A DNA stretch of 64,000 bases from the NCBI GenBank assembly GCA_025642075.2, contig JAODUO010000424.1, forward strand, positions 251,001 to 315,000, written 5' to 3'. Positions 1 to 11,749 of the stretch are shown here, in pieces. The stretch comes from Ridgeia piscesae. Its lineage: Eukaryota; Annelida; Polychaeta; Sabellida; Siboglinidae. The number at the start of each line of letters is the position of its first letter. The first letter of the stretch is position 1. The translations under genes were made by a program, and so were the position numbers. The notes under the pieces are model-generated. The model made no database searches. It was not told the DNA's origin and saw nothing but the letters and a program-made list of their open reading frames with translations.

Positions 1-467
1 ATGACCTGTTCTAACGAAATGAGTCAATGTCAAAAAAAAAACCACACACAGCCAAAGTTATTCGACATTGAACATGCCTGAGGTAGAAAGCGTCAAACTG
101 AGAAAATCGCATTTGAAGTTCGCGGTCACACAAGTACATGATCGAGTGCGTTGTCATTCCTAATTCAGCTGTTTTGCTTCTATTTCACCTTTTGATGTAT
201 TCTAAACCACCTCCCAAGTCGCGCTTATTGTCGAAGATATGTCTTGCAAGTTGTTTATTATGGTTATCGCAACATAATCCGAGTATTTAGCAGTGTTTCG
301 TTGCGGCGATTCGATCGATTCTACTTGTTTACGGCTAGCGAGTGCGCACTGCGCATGCGTTCGATCTACTTTTAAGTCAATTCGCACACAAAATTGTTAT
401 CAAAGATACAGGGTAGAGCGATGTCCATAGGGCACGTCATGGCGAATTCCAGCATTTTGTTAAGTCA

Positions 468-470
<3 letters not shown>
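1..470. other. non-coding stretch, nothing recognised
   Basis: No protein-like reading frame, RNA gene or repeat structure was recognised. The only long open frames are short and lack any familiar composition. Confidence 0.5.
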
Positions 471-505
<35 letters not shown>

Positions 506-638
506 CATATATATACATATATATATATATACATATACACAATACTTAATAACACAAACAATACAACATATAATATATACATATATAATATATATAATAA
601 TATATATATATCTATATTAATACTATATATATATTATA

Positions 639-733
<95 letters not shown>

Positions 734-740
734 CACATAT
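471..740. repeat. (CA)n / (TA)n compound microsatellite
   Basis: A CA run (about 471-503) passes into an imperfect TA/ATAC-rich tract reaching about 740. It directly abuts the 3' end (in minus orientation) of the degenerate LINE that starts near 745. Confidence 0.95.
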
Positions 741-744
741 ACAG

Positions 745-2830
745 ACCACCTCCCCCTACAGTTCTCCACGCTGCAGGGGCTTTGGTTATCTTTCATCGTT
801 CATTCTAACAACATGGCCAGCCCATCAAAGTTGAGCTTTCTTCGGTAGAGCATGAATGCTTTGCAGCCCTGCACACTTGAGGATCTCCATGTCTGGGATC
901 ATGTCTTGCCGGATGATGCGAAGCAGTTTGCGCACGGAATTAATATGTAATCTGTTTGGGTCCATTGCGTGCCTTCAGTAGACTGCCCATGTTTCGCAGA
1001 CATAGAGGTGAGTGATCATGACTACAGCTGTGTAGACTTTCAGCTTTGTTTGGAGATTGAGTCCTTGTCGTTCCCACATATTCTTATGAAGCCTTCCAAA
1101 ACCTGTGCTCGCTTTGCCAATTCTTGCATCAGCTTCGTTTCTACAGTTTGCAGTTCTGGCCATTCACTGTGATGGTTGGGTCTGAGTAGTTTGTGTGGGG
1201 TGCTGGTTGAAACATTACATCCATTTCCTTTTTGCTGATTGTAAGTCCAAAAGCATCGCAAGCAGACGAACACGTGTCCGTGTTCTGATGGATTTCTTCG
1301 TCTGAGCTGGCATTTTGAGCGCAGTCATCAGCAAACAGAAAGTCATGCACTATCTCCTTCTTCACTTTAGTTCTGGCTTGCAGTGTCCTTATATTAAACA
1401 GCTTGCTATCAGTGCAGTAGCGGATGACCATGGAGCCTGTGTCGCCATGAAATGCAGGTCGCAGCATGGCAGAGAAAACCATACTTGTTTGACGACTCTC
1501 CCTCATCCAGGACCTTAGCCAGTATTATAATTCCCTCACGAAATGATTAACTATGGCTATGAACTTCTCGGGAATGCCATATTTAGCCAAAATCTTCAAG
1601 AGCCTCTCGCGGCAAATCATATCGAATGCCTTCGTTATATCAATATATGCTGTGAAAAGATGGCGATGTTGTTCTTGGAACTTCTCCTGTTGTTGTCGTG
1701 ATAAAACCATCTTGTCGTTGGTGTCTCGTCCTTTTCTAAAACCGCACTAGCTCTCAGGAAGAAGTCCCTGTTCAAGGTGCACCAGTAGACAATTCAGGAG
1801 CACTCGTGCAAGTACCTTTCCTGCAACTGAGAGGAGATAAATGCCACGATGGTTGTCGCAGCACTGCCGGTTACCTTTTCAGAGTGGCCTCCTTATAGTT
1901 ATGCGGGACTCCCTCTGCACTCCAGATTGTTTCAAATAGCTCAATGATCTTGATGGCTAACCGTGTGCTCAGTGCCAACTCTGGCGTTTGAAGTAATCTA
2001 GGAGGAATAGTGTTTTCCTGCCGTGGAACAGACCTGATCAGTTTCTCCGGATCCTTGTAAAACATGTCTTTCACCCTTCCTCCGGATTTGTCATGGTTGG
2101 TGATAGTAGCATGTTGCTTGTTGGCTAAGGGGAGGCGGCGGAGTGTCATCAATCTGTCGTTGATACCTTGTTGGGAGGTTTGCTGGTTTGCTCACAAGAA
2201 GATTTTTCACAGCAAAGCCCATTCCGGATTCACGTCCCTGTTTTGTACTTCGCCCACTCAAGAAGAACGTGTATCTCCTTCAGCTGTCCTTCGCCAACCA
2301 GGCGTGTTTTACTCAGGGCGGGAATATGTACATTGTACCGGGATAGCTCATTTGCGACCAATGCAGTTCTTCTCATAGGTTTAATGTGAGGGTTGTGTAC
2401 CCTTATGTATTTCCTTTAGTTCGATCGCTAGGTGAGATGTACGTCAGACGCCGTTTGCTGATCAGAGGGGCTTAAAGCAGGTGAGCACTGCGGTCCAAAA
2501 GAGGGCTGCTAATGGGTCACTCAGAAGACTACCGAACTCCATCCCTGCTTCAATCCAGATCGAAGAGCGACCATATACCCTGAGCCGCCTGTGTGCAGGT
2601 TCCTGACTACAGCTTCCATTGCATCCACACCTGCTGCTTCGTCGTTTCTCCGTCGCCACAAGATTTGCAATGAGAGGGTAAAGGATGTCATGATTTGTGC
2701 GTTAATTGGTTTATTGTGAGGAAGAGATTGAACATTCACCAGCCTCACTCTCTCCACAACATCAGCGTTGTCCAGGGAAAGGCGAGGCCGATACGTCTGG
2801 CAGTGATGATGTCGCAGCAAACTGCGTTAA
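745..2830 (-). mobile_element. Degenerate LINE (non-LTR retrotransposon), reverse transcriptase part
   Basis: Read on the minus strand, several broken frames line up as one non-LTR reverse transcriptase. The order from high to low coordinates is an upstream region, the finger/palm stretch with 'YIDITKAFD' (about 1525-1710), the catalytic 'FLFADDC' box (within 1141-1506), and the thumb/C-terminal stretch 'HLYVCETWAVY' (975-1163). Frameshifts and stops separate these blocks, so the copy is dead. The endonuclease part is not evident. The CETW block and the overall order are typical of LINE elements common in molluscs and corals; the exact clade was not determined. The element's 3' end meets a TA microsatellite. 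Confidence 0.85.
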
Positions 2831-2971
2831 GGACTCCATCGCGAGAAGGCCAGGAGTTGGACTTTCCTCTCAGAGACTATCTGAGACGCACGTCTTTGGA
2901 GATTTTAACGAGCAGTGGGAGTTTGTGCCCGCTGCCCATTTCCGGCACAGTAGCGCATTATAGTCATAGGA

Positions 2972-2975
2972 GTGC

Positions 2976-3045
<70 letters not shown>

Positions 3046-3120
3046 GTGTGTGTGTGTGTGTTTTTTTTTATTTGTGTTTGTGTGTGTGCGTGCGTGCGTG
3101 CGTGCGTGCGTGTGTGTGTA
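2972..3120. repeat. (TA)n (TG)n (TGCG)n compound microsatellite
   Basis: A pure TA run (about 2978-3042) is followed by TG, a short T run, then TGCG and TG repeats. It abuts the minus-strand 3' end of the RTE-like LINE beginning near 3125. Confidence 0.95.
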
Positions 3121-3124
3121 AATA

Positions 3125-5700
3125 TAATCGTTAGCATTATTGTGCAGCCATAGTGTCCAGCATGCTGCTTCCACATCTGCCTATCTTGCGCTATCCTCTG
3201 CCAGTAGTCATCTAGTTCGTCTCTCCAACGTCTCGCCGGTCTTCCTCTAGGTATTTTCCTTTCGTAGGATGTCTAGTCAGTGATACGCAGTGTCCATCGA
3301 TTATCTCCTATCCTGCTGACGTGCTCTGCTATGTCCACTTCCATCTTCTGACTTGTTCATCCACTCTGTGACTTTGTCTATTCTGTTACCCATATGTTTG
3401 TTTTTCTGTCCCAGTGTGTGATGTTTAACATACTCCTTTTCATCTTTGTTTGTGCGGCTGCTAGCTTGTTTTTTCTTGGGTGATGAGAGCCCATGTTTCC
3501 GCGCCGTATATCATTGCTGGAAGTACGCATGACTTGTAGACTTGTCTCTTCAAGCATGTTCCAATGCTACCATTGAAGATGTCGCAGTGCTTGGCGAATG
3601 CTGTCCATGCGGCAGTAATTCTTCTTTGAATCTCCTTGCTGTATCTGTTCCAGGTAGATATAGTTTTCAACCTCGATATGGGTGTTTTTGACATATATAG
3701 ATGTGTCATTTACAATCATAGCCTTTGTCTTCGATTTGTTCATCTTCAGACCCTGATTTTCACTTTCATCAGCTAAATCCTGTAGCATTTGTTGTAGCTC
3801 TTGTGGTGTGTTAAAGCATATGAGTATGTCGAAGCGAAGATGTCTAAAATATTAGCTGTCTATCTTCAAGCCTCTGGTTTCCCATGTCTGTCGTCGGTAC
3901 TGCCGTGAAAAGTTAGGGAGACACGGTATCTCCTTGTCGTACTCCTGTCCTGATGTTGATCGTGTTGCTTTTTTGTGTAGGTGTACTGTCTTCGAGCTGT
4001 TGGTGTAGATTTCCTTCAGGAGTTCTCTGTACATATTTCTATCCTCTTTTCTTGAAGCGAAGTAAATACTGCTTGAATTTGCACTGAGTCGGAAAGACTC
4101 TCAGATAGTCGACGAATGCGATGCAGAGTGGGATATTATATTCTCTACACTTTTCCTCTGTTGGTTTACGACGTGGATGTGGTCTGTCGTTGAATATCCG
4201 CTTCTGAATCCAGCTTGCTCTCGTGACTGGTTTTCGTGGATTGTCTTCATTAGCCTTTTCGTTAGTCCTTGCCTGAATACTCTATATATATGTTTGATGG
4301 CAGACATATCGGTCTGTAATTTTTGAGGTCGTTCTTATTTCCCTTTTTGAGGTTACCATCATCTTAGCGTTCTTCCAGGCTGTGGTATTCATCTTTCTAA
4401 TAAGCATTAAGTGTACAGCTTAGAAAGTGTCTTCAAGATGGTATTTTATACTGCTTTCAATGTCTCGATGTTTATATGGTTGTTGCATGTCGCTGTCACA
4501 TTCTTTATATCTCGTAGTGCTGCTTCCACCTCCCATGATGTTATCGCTGGTACATCTGTTGGGTCCTTGTGGATTATGTTAATATGTTCACTATCGAGTA
4601 TCTCGGTGTAGAAATCCTCTGTTCGTTCTATGATCTTATCTTGATCATGGATTTCTCTAACGTTCATATCCAGGTGAGTGATCAGTCAGTATTGGCCTAG
4701 CTTCTGTGTTCTTCGGACCTTTCTTCAGGCTCTTTGATGCCATGATCGTTTCTCGTATGACATCTTGGTTGCATTTCCTGAAGTCCTTTCTTGCTTTCTT
4801 GTTGATGGTCTTGCACATTTTTGCGTACTCAATTCGTTGTTTATTGTCGCCGTTTTCCGCCATTTCTCGTCTTCCAGGCTCATGTTGGCGATGATATCCT
4901 CGATTTATGTTGCTTGCTAATTGCCTTATCCATTATTGACACCCTTTGTTGGATCATGTCTGTGGTCGATTCGCTCATGGTCTAGTTATTGTAGTGTCTC
5001 GAATCGGTTTCTCAATTCGAGATGGAATTCGGTCTTCTTTGATCCTATTCATGTGGCATCTACACTTGCTTCCTGGTCATCAGTTTTTTCCTTTCCACTT
5101 CTAAGTCCACATTGATGTTACTCATAACCAGTAGGTGGTCAATTCCAATGTTGACTTGGTTGATGATTGTTACTTCTGTGACGATGTCTGGCCTCTTTGT
5201 TATTATGTAGTCAATTTCGGTCTTCGTTTCAACGTTTGGGCTTTTCCAGGTCCATGTCCTCCCTGCTTTCTTCTAGAATATGGCATTCATGATTTTGTAC
5301 TTCCTTGATGTTGCCTACTCTACAAAGGTGCCGCCTCTTTCGTTTCTCAATTGGAGCCCACATTTGCCCGTTGCCGTTTCTATAGGGTTTGATCTTTTCC
5401 CTATTTGAGCACTGAACTCTCCCATCACTATCGAGTAGTGGTTTGGTTTCTCTAAAGTATCATCGACATCGTTGTGGAAGGAAGCTAGTTTTTGTCTTCT
5501 TCTGAGTGTGATGTTGTTGGTGCTTCACTATCTTTAGTTTGTAGCGCTTTGCTATGCTGAGAAGTAGTTCTGCTACTCTGGGGCTGATGCTGTTTACCAT
5601 CACTGTACGGTTTTTCCAGTTCCTGTTTATGAGAAAGCCTACTCCTGCTTGGCCGTTTTTTGTCTTATAATGGTATATAGTCGAGTGCATCCCCCGGATA
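3125..5700 (-). mobile_element. Degenerate RTE-like LINE, endonuclease to C-terminus
   Basis: Minus-strand broken frames follow the order of a single LINE ORF. An endonuclease-type stretch lies at 5460-5690 ('GQAGVGFLINRNWKN'). A linker rich in Lys/Asn follows at 4446-4863, and reverse transcriptase pieces sit at 4101-4307 ('EQAGFRSGYSTTDHI') and 3567-3788 ('GLKMNKSKTKAMIVND'). Next comes 'CVLPAMIYGAETWAL' (3461-3709), and finally a terminal block around 3150-3260 with 'RGRPARRWRDELDDYW' and 'QDRQMWKQHAG'. That terminal block is characteristic of RTE-clade proteins. Many stops and frameshifts show it is inactive. The catalytic FADD box is no longer readable at the expected place. It ends in microsatellite DNA, as RTE elements often do. 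Confidence 0.85.
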
Positions 5701-5789
5701 TATATTTGTAATTGGTAGCACTAGATCGGAAAAATTCGTAGAAAACGGTTTGCTATATTAATAAGTCTGCAAAATGTCCCACGTTCGTT

Positions 5790-6130
5790 TTTTTATGCAA
5801 ATTAGTTTCGCCATTATTGAAAAATCTATGTTTCACTATATGTCTGCAAATATTGCAGATAACTGACAAAATAAGATTATAGACCCATGTTATGAGGGTC
5901 ATCGACAATAATAAAACTATTGTTGACATGATCACATATGCCCATGACAGATTAATATGCAAATTAGTACCGCCATTATTGAGAAATAAATTGTTCACGT
6001 TATCTTGGCCAATATTGCATATAACTGCACAAATAAGGTATCTAGACCCATGTTTTCAGGGTCAACGATCACTAAAGGACCATTCTTGAATTAACCACGC
6101 GTGCCCCTGGCATGCTATGCAAATTCTACA
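5790..6130. repeat. about 160-bp tandem repeat, two full copies and a partial third
   Basis: The words ATGCAAATTAGT, CCGCCATTATTGA, ATATTGCA and TAGACCCATGTT recur in the same order about 160 bp apart (from about 5797 and about 5958). A third partial copy starts with ATGCAAATT near 6117. Copies are diverged. No coding capacity was seen; 5700-5790 and 6131-6400 show nothing further. Confidence 0.75.
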
Positions 6131-6409
6131 GTTACAGCATTACCGAAAATATGACTTTTTCGCTGTTACTCAGCCAACATGGCAAGTAATTTGAGAGGGC
6201 TTTTGACGGCATCTACTTACGAAATATCGTGTTGTTTTTCGACCAATGGTTAATATGGAGATCAGTTGAAGGTATTGGGAATAAAGACATTCCTGTAAGT
6301 TCATTTACCAAGTCATTAAGTGATCTAGGTAAACAGCAAGCCAGAATGATCTTTCTGAGCTGCCGGGCCATAACCTCTCATGGGCTTCTATGTGATAATT
6401 ATTATATCA

Positions 6410-6594
6410 TCATTCACCATTACTTTCACTTAAATCGTCAAAGTCAAACTCGTTCTCGTTTTCCTCGTCCTCATCTTCTTCCTCTTCACGATCACCAGTG
6501 TGCAGAAGATCAACCAGTGAATTTGGTAACACAGAAACGCAGGACCACACCGGTTCCAACACTCCATCCTCAGTCCTTACCCATAACCTCTATA
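6410..6594 (-). CDS. Unidentified coding-like C-terminal fragment with acidic tail
   Basis: A minus-strand open stretch of about 60 codons ends at a TGA (6410-6412). It begins with a Trp/Leu-rich segment ('EPVWSCVSVLPNSLVDLL') and then turns into a run of Glu/Asp ('REEEEDEDEENENEF'), ending in 'DLSESNGE'. The composition is protein-like and looks like the C-terminus of a transposon-encoded or nuclear protein, but no family was recognised. A TATAG acceptor-like word precedes it. The opposite strand is also open in part, so the strand is not certain. Confidence 0.3.
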
Positions 6595-6624
6595 CAGGCC
6601 TAGTTTTATGAAAAGACCCTCGAG

Positions 6625-6778
6625 ATGGTTAACATCGTCAACGATCCAGACTGCCCAAGGGTGGGGAGACATCGCGAGCTGGAGAAGGTCAAGGTGTTCG
6701 ATCCTATCAAGAAGACGGAACTCAAGACAATGGAGACTTGCAACAAGAAGATCACCCTCATATCATCCCAGGGAAAGG
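6625..6778 (+). CDS. Unidentified exon-like patch
   Basis: A GC-richer block in AT-rich surroundings, open on the plus strand, gives a charged peptide ('GRHRELEKVKVFDPIKK', then 'TETCNKKITL'-like text). It stops being protein-like exactly at a strong donor, GGGAAAG followed by GTAATG at 6779. No family was recognised and no partner exon was found, so it may be a single exon, a pseudo-exon or part of a transposon. Downstream of it, 6780-6985 shows nothing. Confidence 0.3.
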
Positions 6779-6984
6779 TAATGATGTGTTCCAATACCTG
6801 TGATCTATTTTGTTTTAATTATTGCATTTTTAGAGCTTGCCATAACTTTTACATTGTAGAACGGTCCTATTATTTTTCACGTGTCACCCAAATAATAATA
6901 GTATATTTATGTAGCGTCTTTATTTTGAGGAATCCGAGGTCAGAGATGTTCCATATACAAAATCATGTTGCGTAGTCGTAGACG

Positions 6985-7395
6985 GAGACAGACATGAGTC
7001 AACACTGGAGGATGGGACCTCCGAAAGTTTACGGTTGGAGTGTATTTCCAAACAAATATTAGTTAATTCACTTAAATGGTTATTGCATCAGATGATTTTG
7101 TAGTGTTTGGAAGTTGATTCCAGATGTATATGCAGGTTTACTTTGAACAGTTTTGAAATGAGAAAATCAACACCACCGCCTCGACCAACCTGACGTGGTG
7201 GAAGGCATAACCGGGAGGGGAAATGTCGGCAATACATGCAGCTGTGTCATGGGGTCCGAGCCAGGTCTCAGTGTCATCAAGGATATCAATTGTTTTAGAA
7301 AGTATTATATCAGTAAGAGAGACGGTTTTTTCTCGAATGGAACGAACGTCAAGAATACACGTAGTTAATTCAGGACTGGTCTTCTAATAATACTT
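6985..7395 (-). mobile_element. CR1/L2-like LINE fragment, AP endonuclease domain
   Basis: Minus-strand translation gives the N-terminal part of a LINE apurinic-like endonuclease: 'CILDVRSIREKTVSLTDI', then 'TETWLGPHDTAACIADIS' and 'PPGYAFHHV'. The ETW box with the following Asp-rich stretch is the endonuclease metal-binding region. A frameshift follows near the 'FHHV' segment. It lies 3' (in minus orientation) of the reverse transcriptase pieces at 7.64-8.8 kb, the reverse of the order in an intact element, so it is a separate insertion or a rearrangement. Confidence 0.75.
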
Positions 7396-7639
7396 GACCG
7401 GGAAAACATGGATCTGGAGACGTTATTTGTGCAGTTATTTGCCACATTGGCCGATATATAGTGACAATAGATTGTTTTAAATAATAGCTGCACTACACTA
7501 ATTTGCATACAAATGACACGTGGGATATTTTGCTGACTTGTTAACATAGCAAACCGTTGTAGCATCCCATTTGATACAAAATGTTTGGGTTCTATGCCAG
7601 TATAACAGGATACGGAAAAGTAGAACAGGCTCACCTCAA

Positions 7640-8880
7640 TTACGCAATTTAAAAAAAAAGGTTCCAGTGATTGACTCGGTCAATCGCTTTCGAAGCATCA
7701 AGAAAGCAGGTATACACTGGGCTGTTTTTACTTTTATTGTACTGAATACCATTTTGTAAAACAAATATACTGTAGTCAGTGGAGTGTCCCTTCTTAAATC
7801 CAAACTGGTTGTCAGTTGTATCCAGATACTGTGCCAACAGTTCCAGCAATATAATTCGAAATACAAATGTCAAGCAACTGTGACATGCGCAGTTGGTCGG
7901 TAGTTACCTACATTGCTCGTGTCTCCAAACATATTTTTTACTACTGGTATTATAATAGTTTTCATAAAGTCACCAGGTTGATATCCGCGAGGGATAACTC
8001 TATTATAGAATGTAAACGCCAATATATGTATGCGCCTATCGGATTTCAACTTGTCGATAGCATTTTGTCCCATACAAGGTGATTATGAGTAAATTCTTTC
8101 CATCACACAACTTTTCTGTATTTTGTTCAAACTCTGTCACATTTTGTATGTTTGCTTTTGTAATGACACGGTTTATTAAATATTTAAAATGTGTTTTTCA
8201 CATGGTAGATATGGCAGTATGGTCGTTATCACCATTAACATTTGCATAAGCATTGGGTATACCTTTCTTGTACGATTTAGATACTTTTTTTTTCCAAAAC
8301 TGACTATCTTTAGCATGCATGGATTTATCCATGGCATCTGCTCGAGCCATGTATTCACGTTTTTACACTGTGTAAGTAGATGTTTAAAATGTAACCTAGT
8401 TTTTCGCATTAGTTCACAGACTGGGTCAAGCTTAGGTTTTCCTATATCCCGCCACAAAATATAGTAATGTCTGGCTTCAGTGTGCGCTTCCTTAACGTAG
8501 TGATTCCATCCAGGTACAATGTAGTTTTGGCATAATGGTTTCTTTGCGTATACTAATAATTTCAAGACTAAACACTCGGAGCGCCTTACATATAGCATCT
8601 AATAAATTAGCAACGTCACTTATATGCTGTCTGATTGAACAGTTTGTATTAGTGCACGTAAATAAGTCTGAAATATAGATTCTGTCCAGATGAACAACAC
8701 TATACTTTCCATTATTTGATTTTACAATCACATGCATTAAATCATTTAAAAATAGGAGGCATTTTAACAGAATGTTTCGCGTTATTAACATATATTTCTG
8801 CAGTTACTGCAGTAGAGATAAATAGTTCTACAGGGAGACGGTCTGAACTTAGACATTTATCTAAATATAAAAATCAGTGA
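7640..8880 (-). mobile_element. CR1-like LINE fragment, reverse transcriptase part
   Basis: On the minus strand the pieces fall in the order of a CR1-group ORF2. There is a pre-RT segment 'VPGWNHYVKEAHTEARHY' with 'ILWRDIGKPKLDPV' (8176-8598), then 'GQNAIDKLKSDRRIHI' and 'GYQPGDFMKTIIIPV' (7870-8073), then 'NQFGFKKGHSTDYSIF' and 'CFLDASKAIDRVNHW' (7649-7873). Stops and frame changes between them show decay. The catalytic FADD region was not found, so the copy is truncated as well as mutated. 7400-7640 has no clear content. Confidence 0.85.
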
Positions 8881-9572
8881 TAATTGACGTTACACTTTGA
8901 GAACAGATGAAGTGTTGGCTGAAATGTGTCGCTCTTATGTAATCTATTGAATCCAATAGGCGGTGATTGGGCTACCTATCTTCACCTTGAACGCCCTATT
9001 GATCTGCGTTACCCGTTTCATCCTCCTACGGTAAGGACGTATGGTTGCTCCTTTGGGAAGCATGTCACCCTTGAATATGATCTGCTTTGTTTCAATTATT
9101 ATCATTGTGAATTTATTATAATTGTCCATATAAAAGTAAGTATCCCTACTTTTATTTCACCAAGGTGGTGGCCAGAAAAAAGAAAATGAACACGAATGAA
9201 TAGAGTGTAATCCTGGCAACACTAATATCACTCAATGAATACTTGTTATACCATATTATCGGTATTTCTTTGCTGCTCTCAAACGATGCCGTAATAATCA
9301 CATTACTTTATTTTGAGAAAAAGATGTCACTGATATAAACTGGAAAGGCAAAATCTAGTCTTGGTGATTGGTACATTATGACAAACAAAATAGTTGACGC
9401 TAATTAAAATGCTACGTTATTGTTAATTCGGGAATAATACGGTTGCTGTTAAACCAGGATTATCATAGACATATTTTAAAACAAACTTCCTGCAGTGTTC
9501 TTTATTTAATATATCGGACGTTGGTAAATTTCCTCTCAGACATTGTGTTTCTCAAGAGACGATTTGGCCTAC
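8881..9572. other. presumed downstream intron of the TSP1 gene; no clear features
   Basis: Mostly AT-rich. One weak exon candidate on the minus strand (8976-9081) has CAG acceptor and GTAGCC donor words and a basic peptide. Its frame does not continue from the TSP1 exon without a stop, so it is not called as coding. Confidence 0.4.
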
Positions 9573-9746
9573 CTGGACAGATATCGCTGTTACACGTCTG
9601 TGATTCCGCGTGCTTCCCTCTACAATCGACGCCTCCGTTCCTCGGTGCCGGGTTGTCGCAGCGACGTGTTCTCTGCTGTTGTCCACCGCCGCAGGTGACA
9701 GAACAAGTGGACCATGCAGTCCAAGGACTCCAGTCGCCGTCCACAG
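9573..9746 (-). CDS. Thrombospondin type-1 repeat exon of a secreted protein
   Basis: This 174-bp exon encodes one complete TSP1 repeat: 'GDWSPWTAWSTCSVTCGGG', then 'RRCDNPAPRNGG', 'DCRG' and 'TCNSDICP'. It shows the WxxW tryptophans, which are C-mannosylation sites in known TSP1 repeats, the CSVTCG motif typical of O-fucosylation, and six cysteines in family spacing. The acceptor (...ATATGTAG) and donor (GTAGGCC) are both phase 1, the normal arrangement for TSP1 exons. It joins in frame to the signal-peptide exon at 16843-17044, which ends in phase 1. TSP1 repeats act in extracellular adhesion and matrix binding. Further exons, expected to the left, were not recognised. Confidence 0.88.
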
Positions 9747-9959
9747 CTACATATAAATAAACGGGATGTGTTTTTACCACAAATTCACGATATTTACAAC
9801 GTTACAAATAAACATTAATATTACCTTTAGTAATGGTTTACTTTTCCACCCGAAACCAGCTTTCAGGAGCGTTCTTGATAGCTAAATAGTGAATGTGAAA
9901 ATGTACACTACAAATTAATAAGTTGCAATAACCAGTGGCTCCCATAACAAATGTGTGAG

Positions 9960-10310
<351 letters not shown>

Positions 10311-11197
10311 TTTGTTTGACTGTCATTACATTTGTTTCACTATCAACAGTTAGGGTTTACAAGGATGCACGAGTACTACGTAAATTACTATTGTTTTCTT
10401 AAAAGGAGTATGTAAGCTCCAAGACGGATATATATTGTGTATAGTGTTTTTAATACTTAGGTATACCGCCTGCCACGTTGTATTTAGTTACTTTAGTAAA
10501 GCCGTACAAATATTCGCACTTGAAGATCCTAACATTTGAGCAATTCAACAACAATAACAAAAATGCTTAAACATTATATCCTATCTAAAAATCCTTGGTT
10601 GCAACTTGTGCAACCTTTAGCATTTCTCAGAATTCAAGATGGCGGTCTCGGCCATCTTGAATTTAGGCCAATTTTCAACTTTTGATCTCGATGACATAGA
10701 GAGTCGTGTAATACCTATTTGTAAGGGTTTTTTTCAAGATGGGAGTCCATTTGTGGAGTTATTTGTTTGATACGGGGTCAAAGTCAAGGTCAAATCAGCG
10801 ATCTAAGGTCAAATGTGACCTAAAATCCGGAAATAATCACCTTTAATTACGTTAAAATGCAGAATGTCAGAATTTACTAGGATTTGTGGTGCCGGCAGAA
10901 ACAAGACTACACTCGGGCTCCCAGTGAAATTACACCAAGAGCATGGTAGTTCAGAGCTCATCAAGACTCCCAGTGAACACGGTATCACAAACACATACGA
11001 CGAAGTATTGCGCTTTCGCAAGTCACTGGCGAAGTTCGCGCTGGACAACCATTCAGATTACCAGAAGAAACTTGGCTTAAGCACGGAGGCGGTTGATGTA
11101 TGGAACTCCCAACATATCTCGACCAGCCACTGCAGGAACAAATCATTTGCGCCTGTCTAGACATGTTCCTGCCGGTGTTAGACCTATATTTCCTCCC
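10311..11197. other. intronic DNA with a perfect hairpin and nuclear-receptor-like half sites
   Basis: A 13-bp perfect inverted repeat (10631-10643 and 10651-10663, 7-nt loop) is centred on AAGATGGC/GCCATCTT. At about 10780-10830, TCAAGGTCA and an AGGTCA/TGACCT pair four bases apart occur close together. A plus-strand open frame at 10864-11160 has no recognised content. Confidence 0.5.
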
Positions 11198-11201
11198 AGA
11201 G

Positions 11202-11243
<42 letters not shown>

Positions 11244-11290
11244 AGGGAGGGAGGGAGGGAGGAGGAGGGAGGAGGGAGGGAGGAGAGGGG

Positions 11291-11339
<49 letters not shown>

Positions 11340-11607
11340 AGAGAGACAGAGACAGAGAGAGAGACAGAGACGAGACAGAGACAGAGACAGAGACAGAGAC
11401 AGAGACAGAGACAGAGACAGAGACAGAGACAGAGACAGAGACAGAGACAGAGACAGAGACAGAGACAGAGACAGAGACAGAGACAGAGACAGAGAGAGAG
11501 AGAAGAGACAGAGACAGAGAAGAGAGCAGAGCAGAGACAGAGACAGAGACAGAGACAGAGACAGAGACAGAGACAGAGACAGAGACAGAGAGAGAGAAGA
11601 GAGAGAG

Positions 11608-11694
<87 letters not shown>

Positions 11695-11745
11695 ACAGAG
11701 AGAAGAGAGACAGAGAGTAGAGATAGTAGAAGAGAGGGGGAGGGA
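11198..11745. repeat. (GA)n and (GACAGA)n purine-rich repeat block
   Basis: GA dinucleotide runs, GGGA-rich stretches (about 11239-11300) and a long GACAGA hexamer array (about 11340-11600) follow one another, then GA again to about 11745. The first 140 bp or so are pure purine on the plus strand. Long Arg/Glu, Gln/Arg and Ser/Leu open frames here are repeat artefacts. Confidence 0.97.
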
Positions 11746-11749
11746 AGGG

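Noticed and set aside
2964..3176. Tyr-Ile and Thr-His repeat frames around 3.0 kb
   Set aside because: Translations of TA and TG microsatellites.
8976..9081. Possible further exon of the TSP1 gene
   Set aside because: Splice words are present, but joining it to the TSP1 exon in its phase gives an immediate stop.
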